A stretch of DNA of 64,000 nt from Oscillospiraceae bacterium (GCA_015064695.1 SVRS01000005.1:1-64000); one strand, 5' to 3'; shown: positions 25,500 to 34,947, numbered from the stretch's first letter. Notes: a model not told the origin generated them from the sequence alone. Translations and numbers: made by a program.

Positions 25500-26345
25500 G
25501 TGCAGTACTCATACGAAAGCCTTGCGCGGGCACTGTCCGCGGCGGGCATAGAAGAAGCGCGGGAGGAAGCCGCACTTCTTTTGGAGCATTTTGCGGGGGC
25601 GACCCGTGTAGCACTCATGACCGAGCGAAGCCGCTTGTATGAGGACGAGGCCTTGGAGGCGGCGGTTGAAAAACGGATGGATCGGTATCCATTGCAATAC
25701 ATATTGGGACAATGGGATTTTTTCGGACTCCCCTTTTTTGTGAGCGAGGCCTGCTTGATTCCTCGCCCCGATACCGAGTGCTTGGTGGAGGAGGCGATCC
25801 GATGCCTGCCTCGGGGCGCGAAATTTGCAGATCTGTGTACGGGAAGCGGTTGTATTGCCGTGGCGATTCTGCATGCTCGCCCCGATTTGACTGCGGTAGC
25901 GTTGGAATTGTATCCCGAGACCTTGGATATGGCGGTCAAAAATGCCGCTTACAATGGAGTGGCGGATCGGTTCGTGCCCATCCGTGCAGATCTTCTGGAC
26001 GGTGGCACGGAGGCACTTTCCTCCTTTGCTCCCTTTGATGCGATTTTGTCCAATCCCCCTTACATTCCTGCCAAGGTGGTGCTTACGCTCTCTCCCGAGG
26101 TCCGCAGGGAGCCCGTGGCGGCTCTGGACGGCGGCGAGGATGGGTTGCTTTTTTACCGAGCGATTCTGAAGGATTACGGAAAGCTGCTGAAGCCTGATGG
26201 TCAGATGCTTTTGGAGATCGGCTACGACCAGGGGGAGGCGTTGCGTGCCTTGAGTGCCGCATATATGCCCGCAAGTGTATGCCGCATTTTGCGGGATCTC
26301 GGGGGGAACGACCGAGTGGTGCATATGACCCATTTGTCGCTTTGA
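25500..26345 (+). CDS. prmC: peptide chain release factor N5-glutamine methyltransferase
   Basis: PrmC methylates the Gln of the GGQ motif in release factors using S-adenosylmethionine. The 281-residue protein has the N-terminal helical bundle, the linker YILGQWDFFGLPFFV, PRPDTECLVEEAI, the SAM-binding ADLCTGSGCIAVAI, and the catalytic NPPYIP (ILSNPPYIP, near residue 185). The start is a GTG at 25500 after GAAAGGA. prmC normally follows prfA; here no prfA is adjacent and ddl follows 44 bp downstream. Confidence 0.95.
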   Translation: MQYSYESLARALSAAGIEEAREEAALLLEHFAGATRVALMTERSRLYEDEALEAAVEKRMDRYPLQYILGQWDFFGLPFFVSEACLIPRPDTECLVEEAIRCLPRGAKFADLCTGSGCIAVAILHARPDLTAVALELYPETLDMAVKNAAYNGVADRFVPIRADLLDGGTEALSSFAPFDAILSNPPYIPAKVVLTLSPEVRREPVAALDGGEDGLLFYRAILKDYGKLLKPDGQMLLEIGYDQGEALRALSAAYMPASVCRILRDLGGNDRVVHMTHLSL

Positions 26346-26389
26346 TGCATATACTGGGGACGAAGCGTCTCCACAGAAAGGAATACACT

Positions 26390-27430
26390 ATGAAAATAAC
26401 CGTACTGGCAGGCGGCCTTTCTCATGAGCGGGAGGTTTCCCTGTCTTCGGGCTCTTTGATCGCAGGGGCATTGATCCGTAAGGGCCATGAGGTCTGTCCG
26501 GTGGATCTGTATACGGGCCGTAGCATTGACGGAACACCTGCGGCCTTTACCCGAGAGCCCATAGAACCCTATCGCGTTGGACGCGCCGTCCCCGATCTGG
26601 ATGCCTTGAAACGCTCTGTCGGCCGCGGAAACCGCCGCATCGGTGAGGGGGTCTTGGAGCTTTGCCGTGAGGCGGACGTTGTATTCGTGGCGCTTCACGG
26701 TGACGTGGGTGAAAACGGCCAACTGCAGGCTCTTTTGGATATGGAGGAGATTCCCTATACGGGAAGCGGCTACGCGGGCAGTCTTTTGGCCATGGATAAG
26801 GATCTGACCAAGCAGATATTGACTCGGGCTGGTGTGGTGAACGCCCCCTGGGTGACCTGTGATCTGTCTCTCGGCATACAGGAGGCCGTGGAGCGCGTGG
26901 AGCGGGAAATTGGGTATCCTGTGGTGATCAAGCCCTGCTCGGGAGGCTCCAGTGTGGGGGTTTCCATGCCCGAAAACCGCGCGGAGCTGACAGCAGCGCT
27001 GGAAGTAGCCGCTCGCTACGAAAACGTCGTCATGGCCGAGCGGAGGATCGTTGGCCGGGAGCTGACCGTCAGCATCCTGGGGGACGAGGTGCTTCCGGCC
27101 GTGGAAATCATCCCTTTGACGGGATTCTACGACTACGAAAACAAGTACCAGGCCGGCCAGACAACCGAGCTTTGCCCCGCACCGTTGACGGAGGAGCAGA
27201 CGGCCGCGCTTGTCTCTGCGACGAAACGGGGCTTTGAGACCCTTCGCCTTCGCGGTTATGCCCGATTCGATTTTATTTTGGACGAAAACGGCACCCCCTG
27301 GTGCCTGGAGGCCAATACCCTGCCCGGTATGACCCCCACCAGCCTGCTGCCCCAGGCCGCCGCCGCCGCCGGCATTCCCTATGATGATCTCTGCGATGGC
27401 ATGGCCAGGATGGCGCTGCGCCAAAAATAA
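26390..27430 (+). CDS. ddl: D-alanine--D-alanine ligase
   Basis: ATP-grasp enzyme that joins two D-alanines for peptidoglycan. The start at 26390 (MKITVLAGGLSHEREVSLSS) follows AGAAAGGA. The 346-residue protein shows FVALHGDVGENGQLQALLD, YTGSGYAGSLLAMDK, PVVIKPCSGGSSVGV, the omega-loop ENKYQAGQ, and the metal/phosphate site LEANTLPGMTPTSL. Length is normal. It follows prmC closely and precedes a glycosidase-like gene, an unusual setting away from mur genes. Confidence 0.93.
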   Translation: MKITVLAGGLSHEREVSLSSGSLIAGALIRKGHEVCPVDLYTGRSIDGTPAAFTREPIEPYRVGRAVPDLDALKRSVGRGNRRIGEGVLELCREADVVFVALHGDVGENGQLQALLDMEEIPYTGSGYAGSLLAMDKDLTKQILTRAGVVNAPWVTCDLSLGIQEAVERVEREIGYPVVIKPCSGGSSVGVSMPENRAELTAALEVAARYENVVMAERRIVGRELTVSILGDEVLPAVEIIPLTGFYDYENKYQAGQTTELCPAPLTEEQTAALVSATKRGFETLRLRGYARFDFILDENGTPWCLEANTLPGMTPTSLLPQAAAAAGIPYDDLCDGMARMALRQK

Positions 27431-27448
27431 AGGGAGTCTCTAAAGGGA

Positions 27449-27484
27449 TTTCTTGAAGTCATTTGAGATTTTCTTTTCAAGAAA
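27449..27484 (+). promoter_or_regulatory. hairpin abutting the ribosome binding site of the next gene
   Basis: TTTCTTGAA (27449-27457) is perfectly complementary to TTCAAGAAA (27476-27484). The 3' arm runs directly into the Shine-Dalgarno AAAGGA of the gene at 27494, so folding would partly hide it. Function is inferred only. Confidence 0.4.
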
Positions 27485-27493
27485 GGAAAAAAG

Positions 27494-29497
27494 ATGTATA
27501 TTATTGATCGAAACGGCCGTTTTTTGGTGTCCGACACATCCGAGAACGGCGTGGTGGCCCTGGAGGCACCGGCCTATCGAACCGAGTTGGATGCCGAGAC
27601 GGAGCATCTCCTATCGCCCTTGGGCGGCGGTGTGTATGCAGATGCATCCAACCGCGCAGAAATTACGGTGGAGCAGAAGAGCGATAGCCTTTTCTATGTC
27701 CGCCGCGTATGGACGAATACCTCGGATGCCCCTGTGCGCATCCAAACGATCCTGCGGGTGGCTACCTTGTTTGCCGGGGAGCGTTATCTCATTCCCTGTG
27801 TGAGTGTCAACGGAAACGAGTTTGGCGCGGGAGGAGAGCCCAAGGGACTCGCTCGCGACGGGAAAAAGTGGATATTTTCCTACGATCGGGAATCCATTCC
27901 CGCCTGTACGTTGGTGGAGAACGCTGAATATGCGGCTGCTCTGTTTGCCTCGGCTGAGAGCGCGCTGGCCCTGCAATCCTCTTGCAGTTTGACGAGGCTG
28001 GCCGACGGACGTTTCCTCCAGGAGCTTTATCATCCTGTGATCGAGGCGCCCCTCACCTATTGCGACCGCGACAAGTACAGCGAGGCGTGTCAGACCTATA
28101 TTGAGCTGGGCGCCGGAAAATCCTTTGCGTGCGGTGTTTACCTTTCGGTATCTCGTCCTCGTTGGGAGAATTTCGGTGTATGCGGCGTGTTGGACGATGC
28201 GCTGGGGCTATTCGGCGATCCTGTGCCCTATCCTGATCCCGATGAGGAGAAGATTTGGAACAACTCCATAACCTTTGCCAAATCCTTGATCTCGGATTAT
28301 AAGGGCAAGAAGGGCTTCAACATCGGCTACATCCCCGATGGGAACGGCGGATTCAAATTCCGCGGAGACCCCACCTTTGAGCTGGCTTGGTGCGGACAGA
28401 ACGTCCTGTTCTGTCGTATGCTGATCGAGGACTATATCCGCAACGGCCGGGAGGATAGCCTGCGGGATGCCCTGGAGATTTTGGACATCCGAGCAGAGCT
28501 TTGCACCGCTGAGAACGGGCTTCTTGCCTCCCAGCTACGGGATTTTGAGAATCTGAACGAGGCCTGCGCCGATACCTGCAATATGGGTTACGGCGCCTAC
28601 GAATTCCTGCGTTGTTGGAAGCGCCTGCAGGAGATCGGAATCGACAAGCCGGCATATCTCGGGGCAGGTAAGGGACTTTGCGACTTCTTCTGTGATCATT
28701 TCTCAGAGGAATATGGCTTCGGTAAGGTATGGCGGTTGGACGGTACCTGCCTGGATCACGGCGGAAGTATTGGCGCCTTTATCATTCCTGCCCTGGCTAA
28801 GCTCTGCGAGCTGACGGGGGAGGGGAAATATCTGTCCATGGCCGAGCGAGCGATGACATTCTACGTGAAGCGGGATCTGAACAAGTTCGTATGTACGGCG
28901 GGCGCGCTGGATACCTGCTGCGTGGATAAGGAGACCGCAACGCCCTTCATCATCGGCGCGACCCTTCTGTATGAGCTGACAGGTCAGGAAATCTATAAGA
29001 CCTATGCTGAAAAGGCGGCCTACTATTTTACCTCATGGATGTTCCACTATCAGCCTGTGTACGAGGAAGATAGCGAGGTGGTGCGCTACGGTGTGCAGGT
29101 CAAGGGTCTTACGTCGGTTTCAGCCCAGCATCATCACTTGGATATGTACGCAGGACTGGCTGTCCCTTACATCCGCCGCTTGGCGAATATGACCGGTGAC
29201 GGGCGTTGGAATATCCGTGCCGAAATGATGTGGCGCTCCATTCTGCAGTTTATCGGTGACGGTGAGTTTGCCATCCACGGCGCAGTTCGCCCTGTGGGAA
29301 GTCAGAACGAGGCCTTGTTCCATTGTCATTGGGGCGGTTCGCGGAGTCACTGCTGGGGCGGAGAACGAGGCGGTCTGAACGATTGGCTGGTCGCTTGGCC
29401 CTGTGCGTTCCGTCTGTCGGTCCTCGCGGAGAATTTTAAGGCAACGCCTCACAATGATGGTTGTGCCGATGCGACGTCTGCGTTGCGGGCGCAGTGA
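27494..29497 (+). CDS. six-hairpin glycosidase-like protein
   Basis: 667 residues without signal peptide. The N-terminal third is beta-rich; from about residue 250 the chain has the repeating helical pattern of (alpha/alpha)6 barrels: MLIEDYIRNGREDSLRDALEIL, CADTCNMGYGAYEFLRCWKRL, GSIGAFIIPALAKLCELTGE, and AEKAAYYFTSWMFHYQP. The end is rich in Trp, His and Cys (FHCHWGGSRSHCWGG). This fits the six-hairpin glycosidase-like superfamily, but I cannot name the family or catalytic residues with confidence. It precedes a Gfo/Idh/MocA oxidoreductase gene by 129 bp and probably acts on an intracellular glycoside. Confidence 0.7.
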   Translation: MYIIDRNGRFLVSDTSENGVVALEAPAYRTELDAETEHLLSPLGGGVYADASNRAEITVEQKSDSLFYVRRVWTNTSDAPVRIQTILRVATLFAGERYLIPCVSVNGNEFGAGGEPKGLARDGKKWIFSYDRESIPACTLVENAEYAAALFASAESALALQSSCSLTRLADGRFLQELYHPVIEAPLTYCDRDKYSEACQTYIELGAGKSFACGVYLSVSRPRWENFGVCGVLDDALGLFGDPVPYPDPDEEKIWNNSITFAKSLISDYKGKKGFNIGYIPDGNGGFKFRGDPTFELAWCGQNVLFCRMLIEDYIRNGREDSLRDALEILDIRAELCTAENGLLASQLRDFENLNEACADTCNMGYGAYEFLRCWKRLQEIGIDKPAYLGAGKGLCDFFCDHFSEEYGFGKVWRLDGTCLDHGGSIGAFIIPALAKLCELTGEGKYLSMAERAMTFYVKRDLNKFVCTAGALDTCCVDKETATPFIIGATLLYELTGQEIYKTYAEKAAYYFTSWMFHYQPVYEEDSEVVRYGVQVKGLTSVSAQHHHLDMYAGLAVPYIRRLANMTGDGRWNIRAEMMWRSILQFIGDGEFAIHGAVRPVGSQNEALFHCHWGGSRSHCWGGERGGLNDWLVAWPCAFRLSVLAENFKATPHNDGCADATSALRAQ

Positions 29498-29626
29498 CCT
29501 CCGGGCGAAGGATTTTGGTGAAACGCCTACCTCGTGGGATGACGGAAAGGTTGCAAGAAAATGCGCAATAAAGGCATCAGACGTATGTTGTGCGGTGTTG
29601 CCCTCAGAAACAAAAGGAGAAGGATC

Positions 29627-30676
29627 ATGAAAAACGGGAAATTGGGATATGCCGTGCTGGGATTGGGTATCGGTATGGCACATGCGGATGCGGCATATGC
29701 TTACGAGCGCGCCGAGCTGGTAGCGGTTTGCGATATTGATGTGAAGCGACTCTCCAAGGCCGAAAAAAAATATGCAGGTGTAACGGCCTACACGGACTTT
29801 GAAGCCCTTTTGGCTGACGAACGGGTGGACGTCATCAGCATTTGTCTCCCCTCTGCCATGCACGCGGATTTCGCCGTGCGGGCCATGGAGGCGGGGAAGC
29901 ACGTTCTGGTGGAAAAGCCTTTGGACATCACTCCGGAGCGGGCACAGCTCATTGAGGATGCTCGCGCACGGACGGGAATGACCTGCGGCGTGGTGCATCA
30001 GAACCGCTTCAACGTGGATATGTACCCCATTCGCGAGGCCGTGGAGAGCGGTCGCTTGGGCAATTTGATCCTGGGCACCTTCGCGGTGAAGTGGTATCGC
30101 GACCAGAGCTACTACGACAACGGCGGCTGGCGTGGCACCTGGGAGATGGACGGCGGCGGCTCGTTGATGAACCAGGCGGTGCATACCGTGGATCTCATGC
30201 AGTGGCTCATGGGGGACGTGGAGTCCATTTCCTCTCATATTGGAATTTATAACCACGATATCAAGACCGAGGACACCACCGCCTCCCTCATCAAATTCAA
30301 GAGCGGCGCCGTGGCCACCTTCGTCAGCACCACCTGTGCCTACCCCGGCATTTCCACCGAGATCATGCTCTACGGTACGGACGGCTCCATTGAGGCCGAT
30401 GCGGATTGCCTCAAGACCTGGAAGATGATGAACGCCGAGGACGAGGATGCCGAGGAGGAGGCTATGTTGGCCCGCTACGGCGGCGGTAACATGACCGCCA
30501 CCCCCGAGGATGCCGCCCGTCGTTTCGGCCACGATCACGTGGTTTGCGACATGATCGACGCCGTCCTGGACGGCCGCGATCCCCAGGTGGTTCCCTCGGA
30601 TGCCATCAGGGCGGTGAAGATCGTCTGCGGTGTGTATGAGGCGGCCAAGACGGGGAAAACCGTTTATTTTGACTGA
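29627..30676 (+). CDS. Gfo/Idh/MocA-family oxidoreductase
   Basis: NAD(P)-dependent dehydrogenase of sugars or inositols. The start at 29627 (MKNGKLGYAVLGLG) follows AAAAGGAGAAGG. The 349-residue protein has an N-terminal Rossmann fold (GLGIGMAHADA, AVCDID), the family motif LVEKPLDI near residue 100, and an alpha/beta C-terminal domain with GGWRGTWEMDGGGSLMNQAVH, the usual substrate-side histidine. It probably follows from the glycosidase-like gene in one transcript and ends in a terminator. Substrate unknown. Confidence 0.9.
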   Translation: MKNGKLGYAVLGLGIGMAHADAAYAYERAELVAVCDIDVKRLSKAEKKYAGVTAYTDFEALLADERVDVISICLPSAMHADFAVRAMEAGKHVLVEKPLDITPERAQLIEDARARTGMTCGVVHQNRFNVDMYPIREAVESGRLGNLILGTFAVKWYRDQSYYDNGGWRGTWEMDGGGSLMNQAVHTVDLMQWLMGDVESISSHIGIYNHDIKTEDTTASLIKFKSGAVATFVSTTCAYPGISTEIMLYGTDGSIEADADCLKTWKMMNAEDEDAEEEAMLARYGGGNMTATPEDAARRFGHDHVVCDMIDAVLDGRDPQVVPSDAIRAVKIVCGVYEAAKTGKTVYFD

Positions 30677-30743
30677 ATTTCCGAAAAAATGCAACGCGAA
30701 CGGCGACCTGCGATACGCTAAGTAGCAATAACTTTGTAATAGG

Positions 30744-30775
30744 AAACGCACCGTCAATTCGGCGGTGCGTTTTTA
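30744..30775 (+). terminator. intrinsic terminator
   Basis: AAACGCACCG (30744-30753) pairs with CGGTGCGTTT (30763-30772), followed by TTTTTA. It separates the Gfo/Idh/MocA gene from the convergent membrane-protein gene. Confidence 0.85.
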
Positions 30776-30811
30776 TACTGTTTTTCGGCTTGAATTGGAA
30801 GGAGGACGGTT

Positions 30812-31639
30812 TCAGCGGACGGTTCTCCTCTTTCTTGCAGCCCTGCCTTTTTTCTTATCGCCGAGGCTGCAATCCCCGCAGTCACAGCCATCGCTGCAGT
30901 CGCAGTCGCAGTCGCCTGCCGCGCAGGCCAGAATGACCAGCACGATGACGGCGACACCCATCAGGATGCCGAAGGAGGCAAAGGAGGCGAAGCGCTGGGC
31001 GGGGGCGATCTCATCGGAGCAGGCCGCGAGGAGGGCGCACACCGAGATGAGGGACCAGAGCAGATTGAAAAAGACGAAGCTGAAGAATACTTTGTTGTCA
31101 TTCTTGACCCAAAACACGATGGAGACCACCATGAGCGCCACCGTAAGGAGGGCGACGATGCCCGTCAGCAGGGGATAGCGGTGGGGCCACAGGTGCATGA
31201 GGAGAGCCAGGAGGAGGTAGAGGCCCATGGATACCAGCGCCCCTGCCAGCAGGGGGGTGGCCGAGGGCCTTACACCCAGGAATGCGTAGTAGGCGGTCAT
31301 GCAGTGGGAGGTGCCCACGGTGTTGAGGAGGATGCTCAAGGTATACCATAGGGCGCGTTTTTGGGGGCGCTTACTGCCCAGGATATGGAAGGGAATGGCC
31401 AGGAGGGAGGGGAGAATACCGATAATCACCAGCGTGAAGGCCTCGTCCTGGGCCGCACCCCAAAAAACGTACCAAACGGGGACAAGCAGGGAGAACAGGA
31501 TACAAGCCGCGATGCCCCACAGGGGAAGAATTCGGCCACGGGCGCGGTAGGCAGAAATCTGCTCGGGGGTGGGGGATTCGGGGGTAGGTGCTTCGGTGGG
31601 CGGGGTGACTTCTGCGGCGGTGCCGTTTGGGTCAGTCAT
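30812..31639 (-). CDS. multi-pass membrane protein with Cys/Asp-rich tail
   Basis: 275 residues. A Pro/Thr/Glu-rich N-terminus (about 1-35) is followed by six or seven hydrophobic segments and a short tail with alternating Cys and Asp (GDCDCDCSDGCDCGDC) before a Lys/Arg-rich end. The tail looks able to bind metal. I do not recognise the family. The start at 31639 follows GGAG and lies 12 bp from the stop of the upstream phosphatase gene, so the two are co-transcribed. Confidence 0.7.
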   Translation of the reverse strand: MTDPNGTAAEVTPPTEAPTPESPTPEQISAYRARGRILPLWGIAACILFSLLVPVWYVFWGAAQDEAFTLVIIGILPSLLAIPFHILGSKRPQKRALWYTLSILLNTVGTSHCMTAYYAFLGVRPSATPLLAGALVSMGLYLLLALLMHLWPHRYPLLTGIVALLTVALMVVSIVFWVKNDNKVFFSFVFFNLLWSLISVCALLAACSDEIAPAQRFASFASFGILMGVAVIVLVILACAAGDCDCDCSDGCDCGDCSLGDKKKGRAARKRRTVR

Positions 31640-31651
31640 AGCTGAGGCTCC

Positions 31652-32431
31652 TTACTCGCCAACCAGGGAACGCCCCTCCCACTCCTCGACAGGCTCGATG
31701 CCCATGAGGGCGGCGATGGTGGGGGTGACGTCCAGGAGGGAGGTATTGTCCACGGTCTTACCGCCCTCGAAGGACTTGCCGTACAGGAATACGGGGATGA
31801 TCATGTCCTCGGGAATGTCCAGACCGTGGTTGCGATCGTGGCCGCCGTGGTCGGCGGTGATGATGATGGAATACTCGTCGCCGCAGGTCTCGATGACGCG
31901 CTTGACGTTGTCGATGGCGATGGACACGCGGCGGAGGTATTCCTCGCTCATCCAGCCGTTATCGTGGCCGCCCTTTTCGTCTACGTCTACCATGTAGAGC
32001 ATGACAAAGTCGGGGTGGTACTTGGCGATGGAGGTGAGGCAGGCGTCGGTGATGACGTCGTCACTGCGGTCGTCCAGGGCGATGTCGGAATAGTAGGTGA
32101 TTGTGTAGCCGCCAGGGGTGGCCAGGTCGCGGAGGTAGTCCCAGTTGTAGAACAGGGCGGTGGTGCCGCCGAACTGACGGACACGCTCGAAAATGCCCTG
32201 TACGGGGCGGACCTGGGGCACGTAGATGTTGGTCAGAATACCGTGGCGCTGGGGAGTGACCGAGTGGGTCATGGAGAAGTGACAGGGGAAGGTAACGGTA
32301 GGGAACAGGGAGCGGGAGTCATAGCTATACGTGCAGATCTCCTCCAGGGTTTTGAGGTAGGGATTTCCGCATTGAAGAAGTCCGTCGGAGCGCATACCGT
32401 CGATGGAAATGAGAATAACCTTGTTTTTCAT
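31652..32431 (-). CDS. alkaline phosphatase-superfamily hydrolase (NPP-like)
   Basis: 259 residues, no signal peptide. The start at 32431 follows GAAAGGACA. Metal-site motifs of the superfamily are present: ISIDGMRSDGL at the N-terminus, a Thr nucleophile in SLFPTVTFPCHFSMTHSV (as in nucleotide pyrophosphatase/phosphodiesterases), DVDEKGGHDNG, and ADHGGHDRNHG. Probable phosphodiesterase, phosphomonoesterase or sulfatase-like enzyme acting in the cytoplasm. It is 39 bp downstream of the GH95 gene, so it may remove a charged substituent from the same glycans. Confidence 0.85.
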   Translation of the reverse strand: MKNKVILISIDGMRSDGLLQCGNPYLKTLEEICTYSYDSRSLFPTVTFPCHFSMTHSVTPQRHGILTNIYVPQVRPVQGIFERVRQFGGTTALFYNWDYLRDLATPGGYTITYYSDIALDDRSDDVITDACLTSIAKYHPDFVMLYMVDVDEKGGHDNGWMSEEYLRRVSIAIDNVKRVIETCGDEYSIIITADHGGHDRNHGLDIPEDMIIPVFLYGKSFEGGKTVDNTSLLDVTPTIAALMGIEPVEEWEGRSLVGE

Positions 32432-32470
32432 GAGGTGTCCTTTCTGCCGTTCAGGCATAACAATTGTGAT

Positions 32471-34810
32471 TTAGCGGGAAAATTGCAGGTGAATGCATTC
32501 CCCTGCGGCCATGTGGGCACGCAGGATAGAGCCGTCGCAGTCCACGGTACGGTCGGCCGAGGGGGGCTCTGCTCCTGCGGGGATGGCCAGCTCCAGGAGC
32601 TTTGCGGTGGTGGCGGTGACGGTGACGTGGGTGAGAGCGCTGTCCCTCCAGGTCATATCGAAGATGAATCCGCCGCGGGATTTCAATCCCTTCACAGAGC
32701 CGTTTTTCCACTCGGCGGGAAGGGCGGGCAGAAGATCCACGATACGGCGGTCGGGGGTACCGCGATGGCTTTGGACGAGCATTTCGTTGATGCCCGCAAT
32801 ACCGCCGAAGTTACCGTCGATCTGGAAGGGGGGATGGGTGTCAAACAGGTTGTCCTCGGTGCAATGGGCCAGTAGGTAGCGCAGATGGGTCAGGGCCTCG
32901 TTGCCGTCCAAAAGCCTTGCACAGAAGTTGATCGTCCAGGCGCGGGACCAACCTGTGGCACCGCCGCCGTGGGCCAAGCGGCGGGCGATGGTTCGTTTCG
33001 CCGCCTCAAACAGCTCGGGGGTATCGGGGTTGATCTGATCGGAGGGATGAAGAGCGAAAAGGTGGGAAACGTGGCGGTGACCGGGCTCGATTTCCTCATA
33101 GTCCTTGTACCACTCACAGATGGTGTCATAGCGTTCGCTGATCTTGATGGGAGGAAGCCGATTCAGCACGTCGGACAATTTCACGGCCAGGTCGGTATCC
33201 TCTCCCAGCACCTCGCAGGCATGGATGGTGCGGGTCAAAAGGGCGTAGATGATCTGGGTGTCGATGGTGGCGTGCTGGGTAAAGCGGCTGATCGCTCGTT
33301 CGCCCGTGAGAGGCTCGGTGTAGAAAAAACCGTTTTCGGGAGAGTTGGAGGGAGTGGAGAGGAGAGTGCCGTCGGGGGATTCCGTAAGGAAATCGCAAAT
33401 GAAGCGGCAGGAGCCTGTCAGAATGGGGTAGATCTCCCGCAGGTAGGCTTTGTCATTGGTATGCTCGTAATGCTCCCACAGAGAGAGACACATCCAAGGC
33501 CCCGCCATGGGGAAGAAGCCCCAATCCACGCCGTCGTGGATGCCCGTACGGCCGAATACGTCGGAGGTATGGTTGACGGTCCAGCCGTCAGCGTTGAACA
33601 GCTCGCGGGCGGTGTGGGCCCCGAAATGAGCCAGCATCTTAACGTAGTGGGTGAGGGGAGCTACCGTATCCGAGCAATTCGAGGCCTCGGCAGGCCAATA
33701 GTTCATTTGCAGGTTGATGTTGGTGTGGTAATCCGCGCCCCAGGGAGGACGGAAATCGTGACACCAGATACCCTGCAGGTTGGCGGGGAGAGTGGCGCGC
33801 TTGCCTGAACTTTCAATGAGCAGATAGCGGCCGAAGTTGTAGTACAGGGTGTAGAGATCGACATCCACGCGGTGGGTTTCCCGAAGGGTTTGCAGGCGGC
33901 GGTCGGTGGGCTCATTGGCAAAGGAAGGTCCCTCCAGCTCCAGCGCCACGTTCGAAAACCATGTCTGATGGTCGCGAATGTGAGTGGCCTTGATCTCATC
34001 GTAAGGAACGGCCTTGACCCGCTCAATCTGCGCGCGGACGATAGCGCGGTAGTCGATGCTCTCGTCGATGTCAAAGGTTTTTACGTTGTAGTTGGTGGCG
34101 CAGGCGCCCAGCAGAGTGAGGCAGGTGGCGTCCTTCACCTCGGTGTAGTCGTGGTGGTAGACCAGTTGGCCGTCGGTCTGCAGGTTGAGTATGCCGCCGA
34201 AGGCCATGCCCTCGCCGCCCTCACCGTGGGAGGCGGTGGTCTCGTAGATGATGCGGCCGTTCAGAAGCAGGGTGTCGGCGGTGACGGCGCCGGTATAGGC
34301 ATCCTGCTTGCGCTTTAGGGTGACGTTGCAGGAGAAGGGGGCCTCGGCCTCAACGCGATGAACCAGAACGTCGTATTCCTCGCTGACGAAGGTTTCACTG
34401 AGGAACCCGGTCCCGTTCTTTTTCCAACGGATGGTGGCAATGGCTTCGGATAGCTCTAATTCCTTGCGGTAGTCGGTGTATTCGCTTTTGTCGGCGTAGT
34501 CGATAAACAGCTCGCCGAAGCTTTCGTAAAAGCGGACGAAAGGGGGATCGGAAAGGAAGGTATCTCGGCTCATCTCCACGGCCTCCTGCAGGCGTTCCTC
34601 GGCAATCAAGCTGCGGATTTTGGCCAGGGTTTCGGGGGAGGCGTGATATGTTTCGCGAATCTGTCTTCCGCTCCACAGGGATTCCTCGTTGATCTCGATG
34701 CATTCTCTTTGCGGATTCCCGTACAGCATAGCGCCGACACGGCCGTTTCCAAGAGGCAGAGCATGAATCCAATCATCTACGAAACGGTCATACCACAATT
34801 TTGTAGACAT
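32471..34810 (-). CDS. GH95-family alpha-L-fucosidase/galactosidase
   Basis: 779 residues starting at 34810 (MSTKLWYDRFVDDW) after AAGGAGG. The N-terminal beta domain has ALPLGNGRVGAMLYGN and EINEESLWSGR. The (alpha/alpha)6 domain has NLQGIWCHDFRPPWG, then YHTNINLQMNYWPAE, TPSNSPENGFF, and FQIDGNFGGIAGI. These match the catalytic Asn pair, Glu and Asp of characterised GH95 enzymes, which invert alpha-1,2-L-fucosyl (or L-galactosyl) linkages. No signal peptide, so it probably works on imported oligosaccharides. Lies between the GH38 and phosphatase genes. Confidence 0.93.
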   Translation of the reverse strand: MSTKLWYDRFVDDWIHALPLGNGRVGAMLYGNPQRECIEINEESLWSGRQIRETYHASPETLAKIRSLIAEERLQEAVEMSRDTFLSDPPFVRFYESFGELFIDYADKSEYTDYRKELELSEAIATIRWKKNGTGFLSETFVSEEYDVLVHRVEAEAPFSCNVTLKRKQDAYTGAVTADTLLLNGRIIYETTASHGEGGEGMAFGGILNLQTDGQLVYHHDYTEVKDATCLTLLGACATNYNVKTFDIDESIDYRAIVRAQIERVKAVPYDEIKATHIRDHQTWFSNVALELEGPSFANEPTDRRLQTLRETHRVDVDLYTLYYNFGRYLLIESSGKRATLPANLQGIWCHDFRPPWGADYHTNINLQMNYWPAEASNCSDTVAPLTHYVKMLAHFGAHTARELFNADGWTVNHTSDVFGRTGIHDGVDWGFFPMAGPWMCLSLWEHYEHTNDKAYLREIYPILTGSCRFICDFLTESPDGTLLSTPSNSPENGFFYTEPLTGERAISRFTQHATIDTQIIYALLTRTIHACEVLGEDTDLAVKLSDVLNRLPPIKISERYDTICEWYKDYEEIEPGHRHVSHLFALHPSDQINPDTPELFEAAKRTIARRLAHGGGATGWSRAWTINFCARLLDGNEALTHLRYLLAHCTEDNLFDTHPPFQIDGNFGGIAGINEMLVQSHRGTPDRRIVDLLPALPAEWKNGSVKGLKSRGGFIFDMTWRDSALTHVTVTATTAKLLELAIPAGAEPPSADRTVDCDGSILRAHMAAGECIHLQFSR

Positions 34811-34837
34811 GAGAAGTCCTCCTTGGTGGCGTAATAT

Positions 34838-34887
34838 TGAAAAAATGAACGGCGAGAAGACCCGTACACGGTATTCCTCTCGCCGTT
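34838..34887 (-). terminator. intrinsic terminator/attenuator after the GH38 gene
   Basis: Minus strand: AACGGCGAGA (34887-34878) pairs with TCTCGCCGTT (34857-34848), followed by CATTTTTTC. It sits between the GH38 and GH95 genes and may reduce GH95 expression. Confidence 0.8.
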
Positions 34888-34895
34888 TGTGTATT

Positions 34896-34938
34896 GGAAC
34901 CTCAGAATCGTCTGACACGCAGTGACTTCTGAGGTTCC
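34896..34938 (-). repeat. perfect 12-bp intergenic hairpin
   Basis: GGAACCTCAGAA (34896-34907) and TTCTGAGGTTCC (34927-34938) form a perfect stem with a 19-base loop just after the GH38 stop. No T-run, so it may protect or process the mRNA rather than terminate it. Confidence 0.5.
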
Positions 34939-34947
34939 GACGTGTGT

